From Bacteroidales bacterium (GTDB lineage Bacteria > Bacteroidota > Bacteroidia > Bacteroidales > ML635J-15), in assembly GCA_023228725.1 (NCBI GenBank), contig JALOAQ010000003.1, positions 1-48,793 of the forward strand: a DNA stretch of 48,793 bases. The letters run 5' to 3'. The notes beneath the pieces are model-generated. The model was not told where the DNA came from. It made no database searches and worked only from the letters and a program-made list of their open reading frames with translations. Position 1 is the first letter of the stretch, and each line of letters opens with the position of its first letter. Positions 24,927-34,536 of the stretch are shown here, piece after piece. Made by a program: the position numbers and the translations under genes.

Positions 24927-25016
24927 TTGCGACACTCAAAATGGTGTCGCAAAGATTGTATGACACTAACAATGAGACACTTATAAATACGTAAAAAAAA
25001 AGTGATAAAGTCAGGA
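24927..25016 (+). repeat. Dispersed repeat, copy B, with intact hairpin
   Basis: This copy begins with a perfect 9-bp hairpin, TTGCGACAC (24927-24935) and GTGTCGCAA (24944-24952) around TCAAAATG. From 24932 it follows copy A (14364-14448). The better-preserved hairpin suggests this copy is closer to the functional form. Confidence 0.75.
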
Positions 25017-25109
25017 GCCAAAACTTATCAAAAAACTTGCAAAATCAAGACCTGACAATTCTTTACTAATTATTCAAACAATAATAATAAAATAAAAAAA
25101 CTAAAATCC

Positions 25110-26558
25110 TTATTTTTCTATAAATTCAAAAATTTCCATTCTATCAAATTCTAACCAATATTTTATTGCATATTTCCTTAATTCTTCCCAATATTCAGGC
25201 GTTAAATTTCCGCATTTGTCAATTGTTTTTTTTATATCTGATTGAATTTGTTTCCAATATTCATCTTTTAAAATTAAAGTAATTTCTCTATCTTTAAATC
25301 TGAATTTTGCAGCCGGTATTTTATTTTCTTGTTCTGCAACTCGAATTAATCCATGCCCAATTGTTCCACCTGTTCCTACTTGCAAACCGTCATTCATGCA
25401 ACTTAGTGGCGTAGTTAAACCCGCATAAGAAAGAATTTCTACATCATCTAATGAAATATTGAAATATTGCCTAATTCTAATTCCCATTTTTACTCCAACA
25501 ACGGCATAAATTCCAAAATGTCCGTGCATTTCATTTGTAATTACAGCTGAACGAAATTCAGAATATCCATATAATTTAATTAATTCTTTCACATAAGGTT
25601 TTATATCTTCTGCATAATATTCTGGTAAAGTTGGAAATTTATCAAAAACCTTATTTTCATATTGATGTTTGCTGTCTAAAATTTTTAAATAAGCTGTTTC
25701 AAAATTTTTTAAGTTTTTATTTTTAATACTTACATACAAGATTTTATTTTCTTGATTTTCATCAAATAATTCGGGATTTATTAAATATAATGGCAATAAA
25801 TCATCCCAAAATCTGTAAAATTTAGTCTTTATTTTTTCTTGAATTCCCTGATTTTTATGAGATTCAAAAATTAAATCTGAGTATGGATTATTGAGTTTTG
25901 ATATTTTATTTAAAAATTTATTTGTTAGTAAAGTTTCTTTAATTTTATCTGTATTAAAAAAAACTTTATTCACTGTATGGCAATCACTTACAGATTTTGC
26001 AGCTTCAATATCCGAGTTTAAATTATATCCTGTTTTTATATCTCCTTGATACCATAAAATTTGTTCTATTTGGGAATGTATGTCTTTGTTTTTCAATAAT
26101 TCCGCAATATTTGTTAAAGGTCCTAAACAAATTAAATATACAGGTTCTTCTTCCTCATTTATTTCTTTTATAAGCAATTCTACTGCTAAATTTTTTTCCG
26201 GAATTTTAATATTTTCCTCATTTCCCCAATTTACTGATAAGCAAAGTTCATTACATCCGGCATTTTTTTTGTTTGTTTTTTTTCCATAAGCAACAGGAAT
26301 ACCTTCATGTCCGAAATGTTTGAGCATTGCTTTTATCTTTTTATACCCCTCTTCTGGGCTTAAAAGTCCGTCACTTGTGGTAATTGCTAAAAGCTCAAAA
26401 TCAGCAGAAGCTAAAATAAGGCTTATTGCTCTTAAATCATCAGGGGCACAATCTGTATCGATGATTACATGAAATCTTGCCTTTCCTGAATGGGCAAAAA
26501 GTAAAGTATTTGCGTAAAATAATGCAAAAATCAGGAATACTATTTTTAATCTTTTCAT
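25110..26558 (-). CDS. Exported nucleoside hydrolase-FmdE fusion protein
   Basis: A 482-residue two-domain protein with a signal peptide (1-22), so it acts outside the cytoplasm. Residues 28-300 resemble inosine-uridine nucleoside hydrolases: IIDTDCAPDD (32-41) matches the DxDxxxDD calcium site, and LICLGPLTNI is the typical second segment. Residues about 330-450 resemble FmdE: HGHFGIYAVVGVKMG starts at 345, and CMNDGLQVGTGGTIGHG starts at 387. The first FmdE motif is normally HGHxCPG; its cysteine is missing here, but C387 and the TGGTxGHG loop remain. The gene starts 18 nt after the TonB receptor stop and is surely in the same operon. FmdE domains are linked to metal or pterin cofactors, so ligand processing after import is an inference, not a demonstrated role. 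Confidence 0.8.
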   Translation of the reverse strand: MKRLKIVFLIFALFYANTLLFAHSGKARFHVIIDTDCAPDDLRAISLILASADFELLAITTSDGLLSPEEGYKKIKAMLKHFGHEGIPVAYGKKTNKKNAGCNELCLSVNWGNEENIKIPEKNLAVELLIKEINEEEEPVYLICLGPLTNIAELLKNKDIHSQIEQILWYQGDIKTGYNLNSDIEAAKSVSDCHTVNKVFFNTDKIKETLLTNKFLNKISKLNNPYSDLIFESHKNQGIQEKIKTKFYRFWDDLLPLYLINPELFDENQENKILYVSIKNKNLKNFETAYLKILDSKHQYENKVFDKFPTLPEYYAEDIKPYVKELIKLYGYSEFRSAVITNEMHGHFGIYAVVGVKMGIRIRQYFNISLDDVEILSYAGLTTPLSCMNDGLQVGTGGTIGHGLIRVAEQENKIPAAKFRFKDREITLILKDEYWKQIQSDIKKTIDKCGNLTPEYWEELRKYAIKYWLEFDRMEIFEFIEK

Positions 26559-26576
26559 TTAATTGAATTTCTCAGT

Positions 26577-28430
26577 TTACAAATCTTTAAATAATTTAAA
26601 ATTTATCCCTGCATTAAAGTTTATTCCCGGCATTGGATATTCAAAGTTAATTTCGTATTCAGAATTTAAAATATTATTTGCGGCAACAAAAATATTCCAT
26701 TCTTTAGTGATATTATACGACAATCTTGCATTAAGAACTATATAGTTGACTTTAACGTCTTTATCAGGGTCTTCGGGAACAAGTTTTGAATATAAGCCAT
26801 TGATTGATTGTAGGCTTAAGTTAAGAATAAAATCATTAAATCTATAATTTCCGCTAAAATTTAGTGCATGTTCTGGAGATGAAATTATAGGTTTTTCCAT
26901 GTATAAATAGCTATAATTTATGTTAAATCTTAGATTTTTATTAATCCTAATATTTGTTAAAAATTCTCCACCAAAATTACTAAATTCTCCTGTGTTTTGA
27001 TATTTGGGCATTCCTCCATCTCTCACTAATTTTATCATATTACTACCTTTATTATGAAAAGCAGAGAGTTCAAAATTAATATTATCATTTATATTTTGTA
27101 AATATCCAAGTTCATAATTCCAAAGTTCTTCTGGCAAAAGTTCGGCATTTTGAGGTGGAAACATATATAATTCACGAATTGTTGGGCTTCTAAAACCTTT
27201 AGATGCAATAGCTTTAATTGTTGAGTTTTCGTTTAGATTATAACTAATTCCGGCTTGTGGCACCCATTCTTGTCCATAAACAGAATGATTTTCTAATCTA
27301 AGTCCTGCATTTAGAATAAGTATATCGTTAAAATTTTGTTGACTTAAAATATAAGCAGCCATTTCATATAAAGTAGTATCGTTTAAACATGCGTCCATAA
27401 TTGTATTTTCTGCAAAACCTCCAAAAGTTTTGAAATCTAAACCAATAGTTGTCAAATTTCCTGCAAAAGGTCTAATACTTTGATATAAGATTAATCCTGA
27501 ATTAATATCATTTGAATGAAATCCATCATATAGTTTATGTTCTCCGAAATTATGAAAAACTTTTAATGCTCCTTGAAAATTTGAAAAATTATTTTCTAAT
27601 GCAAAAGATGTTTTTCCTCTTAAAATATCAATCCAATGTGGAGCTAAAGTATTGGGGACGCTTATTGGTCCGGGGTCTTGTGTGTAAAATTTTGCCAAAC
27701 TAATATCAGTATAAACAGTTAATTCATCTAAAATATCATAAGCAATTTTTGCATAAGCATTATCAATTTTAAAATCTGAACTCGCTCTGTGTCCATCTGT
27801 TTGGTCGTGGTTATAAGACAGAAAAGTGCTAAATCCTTTTTTTCTAAATCCTGCACTAGCCATATATTTTTGAGTATTAAAGCTACCAAATGAGCTGCGT
27901 GCGTTTATTGAAATTCCATCTGTTTTTTGTTTTTTAGTAATTATATTAATTACTCCTCCCATTGCGTTGGAACCATATAAAATTGAGGCAGGACCTCTAA
28001 CAACTTCTACTCTTTCAACATCACTAGCCACATAAGCGTCTGGTAAAGGATGCCCCATAATTCCCATATATTGAGGATGCCCGTCTAATAATAAAAGCAC
28101 TTGAGTGTTTGGAAAACCACCTACTCCTCTAATACTAATTTGCCCGGCAGAACCATCAGAAACTCCAAAACCTGTAACTCCGCGTTCGGTTACAAAAACT
28201 CCGGGAACATTATTGCTGATTACAGGCAACAAAGCCGATTCATTACTGTTTTCAATTTCCATTTTATTAATTACTGAAATTGTCAAAGGAATATTATTCC
28301 TTGTAACTTCTGTTTTGTTAGCTGTGATTACAACCTCTTTCAGCTTAATTGTATCGTCTAAAATACTTTGAGCATTAGACATGAAAATTACAATAAATGT
28401 AAAAACCAAGAATAAAAATATTTGTTTCAT
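26577..28430 (-). CDS. TonB-dependent outer-membrane receptor
   Basis: A 617-residue outer-membrane beta barrel that imports a ligand using TonB energy. The ATG at 28430 gives a signal peptide (MKQIFLFLVFTFIVIFMSNAQ), followed by a TonB-box-like stretch (TIKLKEVVITANK) and the plug domain (about 45-160: SIRGVGGFPNTQVLLLLDG, VERVEVVRGPASILYGSNAMGGVINIITK). The rest is alternating barrel strands ending in aromatic F-L-like residues (NAGINFKLFKDL). No SusD-like partner or carboxypeptidase-like N-terminal domain is present, so it is of the metal, cofactor or vitamin type more than the glycan type. The co-transcribed fusion protein may act on the imported compound. A -7-like TATATTTG (minus strand, 28455-28462) is upstream. 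Confidence 0.92.
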   Translation of the reverse strand: MKQIFLFLVFTFIVIFMSNAQSILDDTIKLKEVVITANKTEVTRNNIPLTISVINKMEIENSNESALLPVISNNVPGVFVTERGVTGFGVSDGSAGQISIRGVGGFPNTQVLLLLDGHPQYMGIMGHPLPDAYVASDVERVEVVRGPASILYGSNAMGGVINIITKKQKTDGISINARSSFGSFNTQKYMASAGFRKKGFSTFLSYNHDQTDGHRASSDFKIDNAYAKIAYDILDELTVYTDISLAKFYTQDPGPISVPNTLAPHWIDILRGKTSFALENNFSNFQGALKVFHNFGEHKLYDGFHSNDINSGLILYQSIRPFAGNLTTIGLDFKTFGGFAENTIMDACLNDTTLYEMAAYILSQQNFNDILILNAGLRLENHSVYGQEWVPQAGISYNLNENSTIKAIASKGFRSPTIRELYMFPPQNAELLPEELWNYELGYLQNINDNINFELSAFHNKGSNMIKLVRDGGMPKYQNTGEFSNFGGEFLTNIRINKNLRFNINYSYLYMEKPIISSPEHALNFSGNYRFNDFILNLSLQSINGLYSKLVPEDPDKDVKVNYIVLNARLSYNITKEWNIFVAANNILNSEYEINFEYPMPGINFNAGINFKLFKDL

Positions 28431-28763
28431 AGTGTTAAAATTTACTATTTGCAACAAATATATATAATAAAATTTTTAAAATAAAGCAAATTTTAAAATA
28501 GAATTTGTTAAAATTTTAACTAAAGATAATATTTGTATTTTTATAATTTATATCTAATTGGTAATTAAAGTATTTTGCCTGATTTATTTAATAAAGATTT
28601 GAAAACAATTAAATCTAATTTCTTTGTGAAAAAATTTTTAAAATATGGGAAATTCAAAAAAATAATCCTTATCAACTAAAAAATGTTAATATTTTAATTT
28701 GCAAATCTGAAAAAAATAAATATATTAGGGCTACTTTTGTAAACTTATGGAAAGGACTGTAAA
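28431..28763. promoter_or_regulatory. Divergent promoter region between the TonB receptor and parE
   Basis: These 333 nt hold no gene. Facing left is TATATTTG (28455-28462, minus strand) for the receptor. Facing right is TACTTTTG (28732-28739) for parE, without a clear -33 box. The middle is featureless AT-rich DNA. Confidence 0.5.
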
Positions 28764-30590
28764 ATGGTAGCGAATTATTCGGAAGATAGTATTAAAACTT
28801 TAGATTGGGAAGAGCATATTCGGAAGCGCCCTGGAATGTATATAGGCAAATTAGGAGACGGGAAATCTAAAGACGATGGAATTTATATTTTAATCAAAGA
28901 AGTTATTGATAACTCAATTGACGAGTACGCAATGGGCTTTGGGAAAAATATTGATATTAAGCTTGAAGATCATACTATCACTGTTAGGGATTATGGTCGT
29001 GGAATACCGCAAGGAAAACTTGTTGATGTAGTGTCTAAAATGAATACAGGTGCAAAATACGATTCAAGTGTTTTTCAAAAATCTGTTGGACTTAACGGAG
29101 TTGGGGTAAAAGCTGTAAATGCTCTATCTTCTTCATTTAAAGTAAGTTCATATCGCGAAGGCAAAAAGAAGACAGCAGAATTTTCAAAAGGATTAAAAAC
29201 CACTGAAACTGAGATTGTTGACACAGATTTACCAAATGGAACACTAGTGGTTTTTACGCCTGATACCGAAATTTTTGGAAAATATAATTTCAATATTGAG
29301 TTTATTGAAACTATGTTAAGACATTACACTTATCTTAATATTGGTTTAACAATAAATTTTAACGGCACACGCTTTCATTCCAAAAATGGTTTACTTGATT
29401 TATTAAACGAAAATTTAAACCAAGAGCCACTTTATCCTATTGTACATTTAAAAAATGGAGATATTGAACTAGCCTTTACTCATGGCACACAATATAACGA
29501 AGAGTATTATTCTTTTGTAAACGGACAAAACACCACTCAAGGCGGGACACATTTAGCAGCATTTAGAGAAGCTTTTGTAAAAACAATTCGTGATTTTTAT
29601 AAAAAAGATTTTGATGCTAATGATATTAGGCAAAGCATTATAGCAGCTGTTAGCATTAGAGTTATAGAACCAATTTTTGAGTCACAAACAAAAACAAAAT
29701 TAGGCTCAAAAGATATGGGACCTGATGGACCTAGTGTGAGGAATTATATTTTCGATTTTATGAAAAAAGTTGATGATTTCCTTCACAAAAACTCTGAAAT
29801 TGCTGAGGAAATTCAAAAGAAAATACTTGCTTCAGAAAAAGATAGAAAAGCAATTGCAGGCATTCAAAAATTAGCAAGAGAAAGAGCTAAAAAAGTTAGT
29901 CTTCATAATAAAAAACTTAGAGATTGTCGTATTCATTACAATTCAAACGATGAAAGACGTTACGAAACAACAATTTTCTTAACCGAGGGCGATTCTGCCA
30001 GTGGGTCTATTACAAAATCAAGAGATGTAAATACTCAAGCTGTTTTTAGTTTAAAAGGAAAACCAGCAAATTCCTATGGTGAAACTAAAAAAGTAGTTTA
30101 CCAAAACGAAGAGTTTAACCTTTTGCAAGCTGCCTTAAATATTGAAGAAGGAATAGAAAACATAAGATATAGAAATGTTGTAATAGCAACCGATGCCGAT
30201 GTTGACGGTCTGCATATACGTCTTTTGTTAATTACTTTTTTCTTACAAATTTTTCCTGATTTATTAAAACACGGACATTTATTTATATTGCAAACACCGC
30301 TTTTTAGAGTTAGAAATAAGCAAAAAACAATTTATTGTTATGACGAAAAAGAAAAAGAAGAAGCAATAAAAAAACTAAAAAATAATCCGGAAATAACTCG
30401 TTTTAAAGGATTAGGTGAAATTTCTCCTGACGAATTTAAAAACTTTATAGGTAAAGATATAAGATTAGAGCCAGTGAGTTTATCTAAAGCTGACCAAATC
30501 CAACCTTTACTTGAGTTTTATATGGGAAAAAACACTCCAGACCGTCAAGAATTTATTATTAACAATCTTAGAGTAGAAGAAGATATATAA
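28764..30590 (+). CDS. parE: DNA topoisomerase IV subunit B
   Basis: The ATPase subunit of the type II topoisomerase that separates daughter chromosomes. At 608 residues it is the size of ParE and lacks the insert of many GyrB proteins. The GHKL ATP site shows EVIDNSIDEY and RDYGRGIP, with GLNGVGVKAVNALS as the lid. The TOPRIM domain has LTEGDSASGS and ATDADVDGLHIR. It is followed 19 nt later by parC, the usual order in Bacteroidota. I prefer ParE to GyrB because of this pairing and the ParC-like acidic tail of the partner, but the two are close relatives. A short overlapping frame precedes the start (see findings). Confidence 0.93.
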   Translation: MVANYSEDSIKTLDWEEHIRKRPGMYIGKLGDGKSKDDGIYILIKEVIDNSIDEYAMGFGKNIDIKLEDHTITVRDYGRGIPQGKLVDVVSKMNTGAKYDSSVFQKSVGLNGVGVKAVNALSSSFKVSSYREGKKKTAEFSKGLKTTETEIVDTDLPNGTLVVFTPDTEIFGKYNFNIEFIETMLRHYTYLNIGLTINFNGTRFHSKNGLLDLLNENLNQEPLYPIVHLKNGDIELAFTHGTQYNEEYYSFVNGQNTTQGGTHLAAFREAFVKTIRDFYKKDFDANDIRQSIIAAVSIRVIEPIFESQTKTKLGSKDMGPDGPSVRNYIFDFMKKVDDFLHKNSEIAEEIQKKILASEKDRKAIAGIQKLARERAKKVSLHNKKLRDCRIHYNSNDERRYETTIFLTEGDSASGSITKSRDVNTQAVFSLKGKPANSYGETKKVVYQNEEFNLLQAALNIEEGIENIRYRNVVIATDADVDGLHIRLLLITFFLQIFPDLLKHGHLFILQTPLFRVRNKQKTIYCYDEKEKEEAIKKLKNNPEITRFKGLGEISPDEFKNFIGKDIRLEPVSLSKADQIQPLLEFYMGKNTPDRQEFIINNLRVEEDI

Positions 30591-30609
30591 AAAGAGAGTT
30601 TAGAAAAAC

Positions 30610-33351
30610 ATGAGCGAAGAAATCAATAATATACCTGAAAATAGTACAGACAATAAAGAAGAATTTGTTCCAGTTGAAATTATAGAACAGGAAGAGCCAA
30701 AAATTACCCGTCTGCAAGGGATGTTTAGAGACAGTTTTTTGGATTATGCTTCCTATGTAATTTTAGAGCGTGCAGTTCCTCATATTTATGATGGTTTTAA
30801 GCCTGTTCAACGCCGTTTGATGCACGCCATGAAACAACTTGACGATGGCAGATATAATAAAGTTGCAAATATTGTTGGACATACAATGCAATACCACCCA
30901 CACGGAGACGCTTCTATAGGTGATGCTTTAGTACAACTTGGACAAAGAGATCTTTTGGTTGACTGTCAAGGTAATTGGGGAAATATTTTAACCGGCGACT
31001 CTGCTGCTGCACCAAGATATATAGAAGCTAGATTAACGAAATTTGCCCTTGAAGTTGTTTTTAATCCTAAAACCACAAATTGGAAATCATCTTATGATGG
31101 TAGAAATAAAGAACCTATAACTTTACCTGTAAAATTCCCCTTACTTTTAACTCAAGGCATGGAAGGTATTGCTGTTGGTCTAGCTTCAAAAATTTTACCA
31201 CATAATTTCTTAGAACTTATTGATGCAAGCATTGCTCATTTACAAAATAAAGAATTTGAAATTTTTCCTGATTTCCCTACCGGCGGATATGGAGATTTTA
31301 GTAAATATAACGATGGTTTAAGAGGTGGACGAGCAAGGGTACGTGCAAAAATCGAAAAATTAGATAGAAGAACTTTAGTTATTAAAGAAATTCCTTTTGG
31401 AACTACAACAAGTAAAATTATTGAGTCCATTATTGCAGCTAACGATAATAAGAAAATTCAAATTAGAAAAATTGAAGACAATACAGCTGAATTTGTCGAA
31501 ATTTTAATTCATTTACCTTCAGGCGTTTCAACCGATAAAACCATTGACGCTTTATACGCCTTTACACAATGCGAAGTTTCTATTCCTACTTATGCCTGCG
31601 TTATAGAAGACGATACACCAAAATTTATTGGCGTTTCTGAAATTCTGAAAAATTCGGCAGAAAATACTAGAACTCTTTTACAACAAGAATTGCTAATTCA
31701 AAAAGACGAATTAGAAGAAGAATGGCATTCGCTTTCTTTAGAAAAATGGTTTATAGAAAAAAGAATTTATAAAGAAAAAGAATATGAAAACGCAAAGTCA
31801 ACTGAGCTAGCAATTGACTTTATTCATTCAAAAGCAATTGAACATAAGCTAAATTTAGCACGTGAAATAACAAGAGATGATTTGTTAAAATTGCTCGAAA
31901 TTAGAATGAAAAGAATTTTGCGTTTCAATAGCGACAAAGCAGAAGAAGATTTGTTAAATATTTTGGAAGAAATCAAAAAGATACAAACTCATCTTGATAA
32001 TCTTACTCAATACGCAATTGATTATTACAAACGTATTAAAGAAAAATATGGTAAAGGTCGTGAAAGAAAAACCGAAATGCGAAATTTTGATGTTATTGAT
32101 ACAGCCCAAGTTGCAATATTAAATGAAAAACTTTATGTAAATTATAAAGAAGGTTTTGTAGGCTACGGACTTAAAAAAGATGAGTTTGTTTGTGAATGTT
32201 CTGATATTGATGATATTATAGTTATACGCAAAGACGGAAAATATAGTATTTCAAAAATTTCAGAAAAAGCATATTTTGGAAAAGATATTTTATATGTTAA
32301 TGTTTTCTTTAGAAACGATAAACGCACAATTTATAATGTAGCTTATAGAGATGGAAAAACTGCAACTTCATATATAAAAAGATTTGCAGTAACAGGAGTT
32401 ACACGCGATAAAGAATATGATTTAACAAAAGGAGCCGAAAGTTCTAGAGTTCTTTATTTTTCAGCCAATCCAAATGGAGAAGCCGAAGTTATAAAAGTGT
32501 TTTTAAAACCAAAACCAAAAATCCGAAAACTAAGTTTTGAAATTGATTTTAAAGATATTGCAATAAAAGCACGTACAGCTCAAGGTAATATCCTTTCTAA
32601 ACACGATATTCATAAAATTACTTTAAAAGAAGAAGGTGTATCCACGCTTGGAGGTAGAAAAGTTTGGTTTGATGAAGAAGTTTTTAGACTTAATGATAGT
32701 GAACGTGGAACATTTTTAGGTGAATTTCAAGGAGAGGACAAAATAATAGTTTTTACAAAAGACGGAAATTGTAGATTAACTAATTTTGATTTATCAAATC
32801 ATTACGAAGATAATATTTTAATAATTTCAAAATATGAACCTGAAACCATTTATACAGCCATACATTATGATGCTGAACAAGATTTTTTCTATTTAAAACG
32901 TTTTCAAGTTCAGGAAGATTTAAAAGAACAATTAATTATTTCCGAAACCCAAGACTCATATCTTGTTGCACTTTCAAGTGATGATTATCCTCAAGTAAAA
33001 TTAAACTTTGCAGGCAATCACAAAGATAGAGAACCAGAGCTTATTGATGCCGAAGAGTTTATTGCTGTTAAAGGAATTAGAGCTAGAGGGAAAAGATTAA
33101 CTACTTTCGAAACTTCAAAAATTAGTTTTGATCAGCCTTTAGTAAAAGAAAAACTTGATGACTATGAAGATGAAATAGAACTTGAAATTATTGACAATAA
33201 CGAAGAAGATGAAATAGAATTCGAAGTAATTGATACAAGAGAAAATGAAGATGCTGAAAATGAGGAAAATGAAGAAACTAAACAAAGCTCAAAAGATAAA
33301 AATAAAAAACCTCCTGCTGACAGTGGTACTCAAATGACTTTAGATTTTTAA
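30610..33351 (+). CDS. parC: DNA topoisomerase IV subunit A
   Basis: The DNA-cutting subunit of topoisomerase IV. It has 913 residues. QRR at 67-69 and the catalytic tyrosine Y137 in APRYIEARL mark the winged-helix active site. The quinolone-contact segment reads HPHGDASIGD, with Ala101 at the position that is serine in E. coli GyrA and ParC, and Asp105. A helical tower follows, then a degenerate C-terminal beta-propeller (about 500-830). The last 100 residues are strongly acidic (runs of Glu/Asp) and end TQMTLDF. It forms an operon with parE upstream and aroK 13 nt downstream. Confidence 0.93.
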   Translation: MSEEINNIPENSTDNKEEFVPVEIIEQEEPKITRLQGMFRDSFLDYASYVILERAVPHIYDGFKPVQRRLMHAMKQLDDGRYNKVANIVGHTMQYHPHGDASIGDALVQLGQRDLLVDCQGNWGNILTGDSAAAPRYIEARLTKFALEVVFNPKTTNWKSSYDGRNKEPITLPVKFPLLLTQGMEGIAVGLASKILPHNFLELIDASIAHLQNKEFEIFPDFPTGGYGDFSKYNDGLRGGRARVRAKIEKLDRRTLVIKEIPFGTTTSKIIESIIAANDNKKIQIRKIEDNTAEFVEILIHLPSGVSTDKTIDALYAFTQCEVSIPTYACVIEDDTPKFIGVSEILKNSAENTRTLLQQELLIQKDELEEEWHSLSLEKWFIEKRIYKEKEYENAKSTELAIDFIHSKAIEHKLNLAREITRDDLLKLLEIRMKRILRFNSDKAEEDLLNILEEIKKIQTHLDNLTQYAIDYYKRIKEKYGKGRERKTEMRNFDVIDTAQVAILNEKLYVNYKEGFVGYGLKKDEFVCECSDIDDIIVIRKDGKYSISKISEKAYFGKDILYVNVFFRNDKRTIYNVAYRDGKTATSYIKRFAVTGVTRDKEYDLTKGAESSRVLYFSANPNGEAEVIKVFLKPKPKIRKLSFEIDFKDIAIKARTAQGNILSKHDIHKITLKEEGVSTLGGRKVWFDEEVFRLNDSERGTFLGEFQGEDKIIVFTKDGNCRLTNFDLSNHYEDNILIISKYEPETIYTAIHYDAEQDFFYLKRFQVQEDLKEQLIISETQDSYLVALSSDDYPQVKLNFAGNHKDREPELIDAEEFIAVKGIRARGKRLTTFETSKISFDQPLVKEKLDDYEDEIELEIIDNNEEDEIEFEVIDTRENEDAENEENEETKQSSKDKNKKPPADSGTQMTLDF

Positions 33352-33364
33352 AAAAACCTAATTT

Positions 33365-33883
33365 ATGAAAATTCTATTATTAGGTTTTATGAGTTCTGGC
33401 AAAAGTGTTTTTGGGAAAAAACTTGCAAGTGCTTTAAAACTAGAATTTTATGATTTAGATAAGCTTATAGAAGAAAAATATAAAATAAGTATCCCAAGTA
33501 TATTTTCATATTTTGACGAAAGCATTTTTAGAAACTTAGAAAGCATTACACTAAAAGAGTTTGAAAATAAAAATAATTTTCTTTTGTCTCTTGGCGGTGG
33601 TACTCCATGCTTTAATAATAATTTAGAAATAATAAAAAAACTTGGAACTAGTATTTACATAAAATTAGATGCAAAATCATTAACGCACAGACTGATAAAC
33701 TCTAAAACTAAAAGACCGCTAATTACTAATTTATCAGAACAAGAGCTTTTACATAAAGTAGAAACAATGTTGATAGAAAGAGAAAATTATTACTCACAAG
33801 CAGATTTAATTGTGAATGGTTTTAATCTTAAACTTGAATATGTTTTAAGCAAGTTGTTTGACATTGAATACGGCGAAATGTGA
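33365..33883 (+). CDS. aroK: Shikimate kinase
   Basis: Shikimate kinase phosphorylates shikimate in the chorismate pathway to aromatic amino acids. The 172-residue protein shows the P-loop GFMSSGKS (7-14), the DLD magnesium/shikimate motif near 32-34, FRNLES, the GGGTP loop near 77-81, and KRPL in the lid. It begins 13 nt after parC, so it is probably co-transcribed. No other aromatic-pathway genes are near. Its end faces the O-methyltransferase stop 11 nt away (convergent genes). Confidence 0.93.
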   Translation: MKILLLGFMSSGKSVFGKKLASALKLEFYDLDKLIEEKYKISIPSIFSYFDESIFRNLESITLKEFENKNNFLLSLGGGTPCFNNNLEIIKKLGTSIYIKLDAKSLTHRLINSKTKRPLITNLSEQELLHKVETMLIERENYYSQADLIVNGFNLKLEYVLSKLFDIEYGEM

Positions 33884-33894
33884 AGAAGCAATTT

Positions 33895-34536
33895 TCATTT
33901 TTTTCTTATCATCATCAATCCATCCCGCACAGGTAAAATCAATTTTTCAACTCTGCTATCTTGGGCAATATATTCGTTAAATTTTATTATTCCTTTAGTC
34001 ATATAATCATTAGATTCAATTTTGCCAAAGATTTTATTATTCCACAAAACATTATCGGCTAAAATCAAACCTCCATTTTTGACTTTTGGAAAAACTAAGT
34101 CATAATATTCAATATATTCACGTTTATCACCATCAATAAAAACCAAATCAAATATTTCATTTAAGTTTGGAATTATTGTTTTAGCATCTCCAACTAAAGC
34201 ATTTATTTTATTTTTTTGTCCTGATTTTTCAAAATACTTATTAGAAAGCCATTGAATTTCGTCATTTTTCTCAATACTTGTTATTTTTCCATCTTCATCT
34301 AAAGCTCTTGCTATACAAATTGTTGCATATCCGGCATAAGTTCCAATTTCCAAAACTGATTTAGCCTTAAAAAGCTTAACAAACATTGATAACAAATGAG
34401 CTTGATAATTTCCTGAAAGCATTCTTGGATGCAATTGTGTTAAAGCAGTCTCTCGCGAAAGTTCTTTCAACAAATTATCTTCCGGTTCACAGTAGTTTTC
34501 TACATAATTCAAAGCAATTTTTTCGATATTGTCCAT
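33895..34536 (-). CDS. O-methyltransferase of the COMT/CCoAMT-like family
   Basis: A 213-residue SAM-dependent methyltransferase of the family that contains caffeoyl-CoA and catechol O-methyltransferases. It has VLEIGTYAGYATICIARAL (SAM loop), VFIDGDKREYIEYY (metal and acidic motif) and GGLILADNVLWNNK. Bacterial members methylate small aromatic hydroxyls or are of unknown target. Its ATG directly abuts the M16 peptidase stop (34536/34537), so the two are translated from one message. Confidence 0.9.
   Translation of the reverse strand: MDNIEKIALNYVENYCEPEDNLLKELSRETALTQLHPRMLSGNYQAHLLSMFVKLFKAKSVLEIGTYAGYATICIARALDEDGKITSIEKNDEIQWLSNKYFEKSGQKNKINALVGDAKTIIPNLNEIFDLVFIDGDKREYIEYYDLVFPKVKNGGLILADNVLWNNKIFGKIESNDYMTKGIIKFNEYIAQDSRVEKLILPVRDGLMMIRKK

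Noticed and set aside
28764..33351. The topoisomerase pair as gyrB-gyrA
   Set aside because: Adjacency in this order, the size of each protein and the long acidic tail fit ParE-ParC of Bacteroidota better, though the two families are similar.
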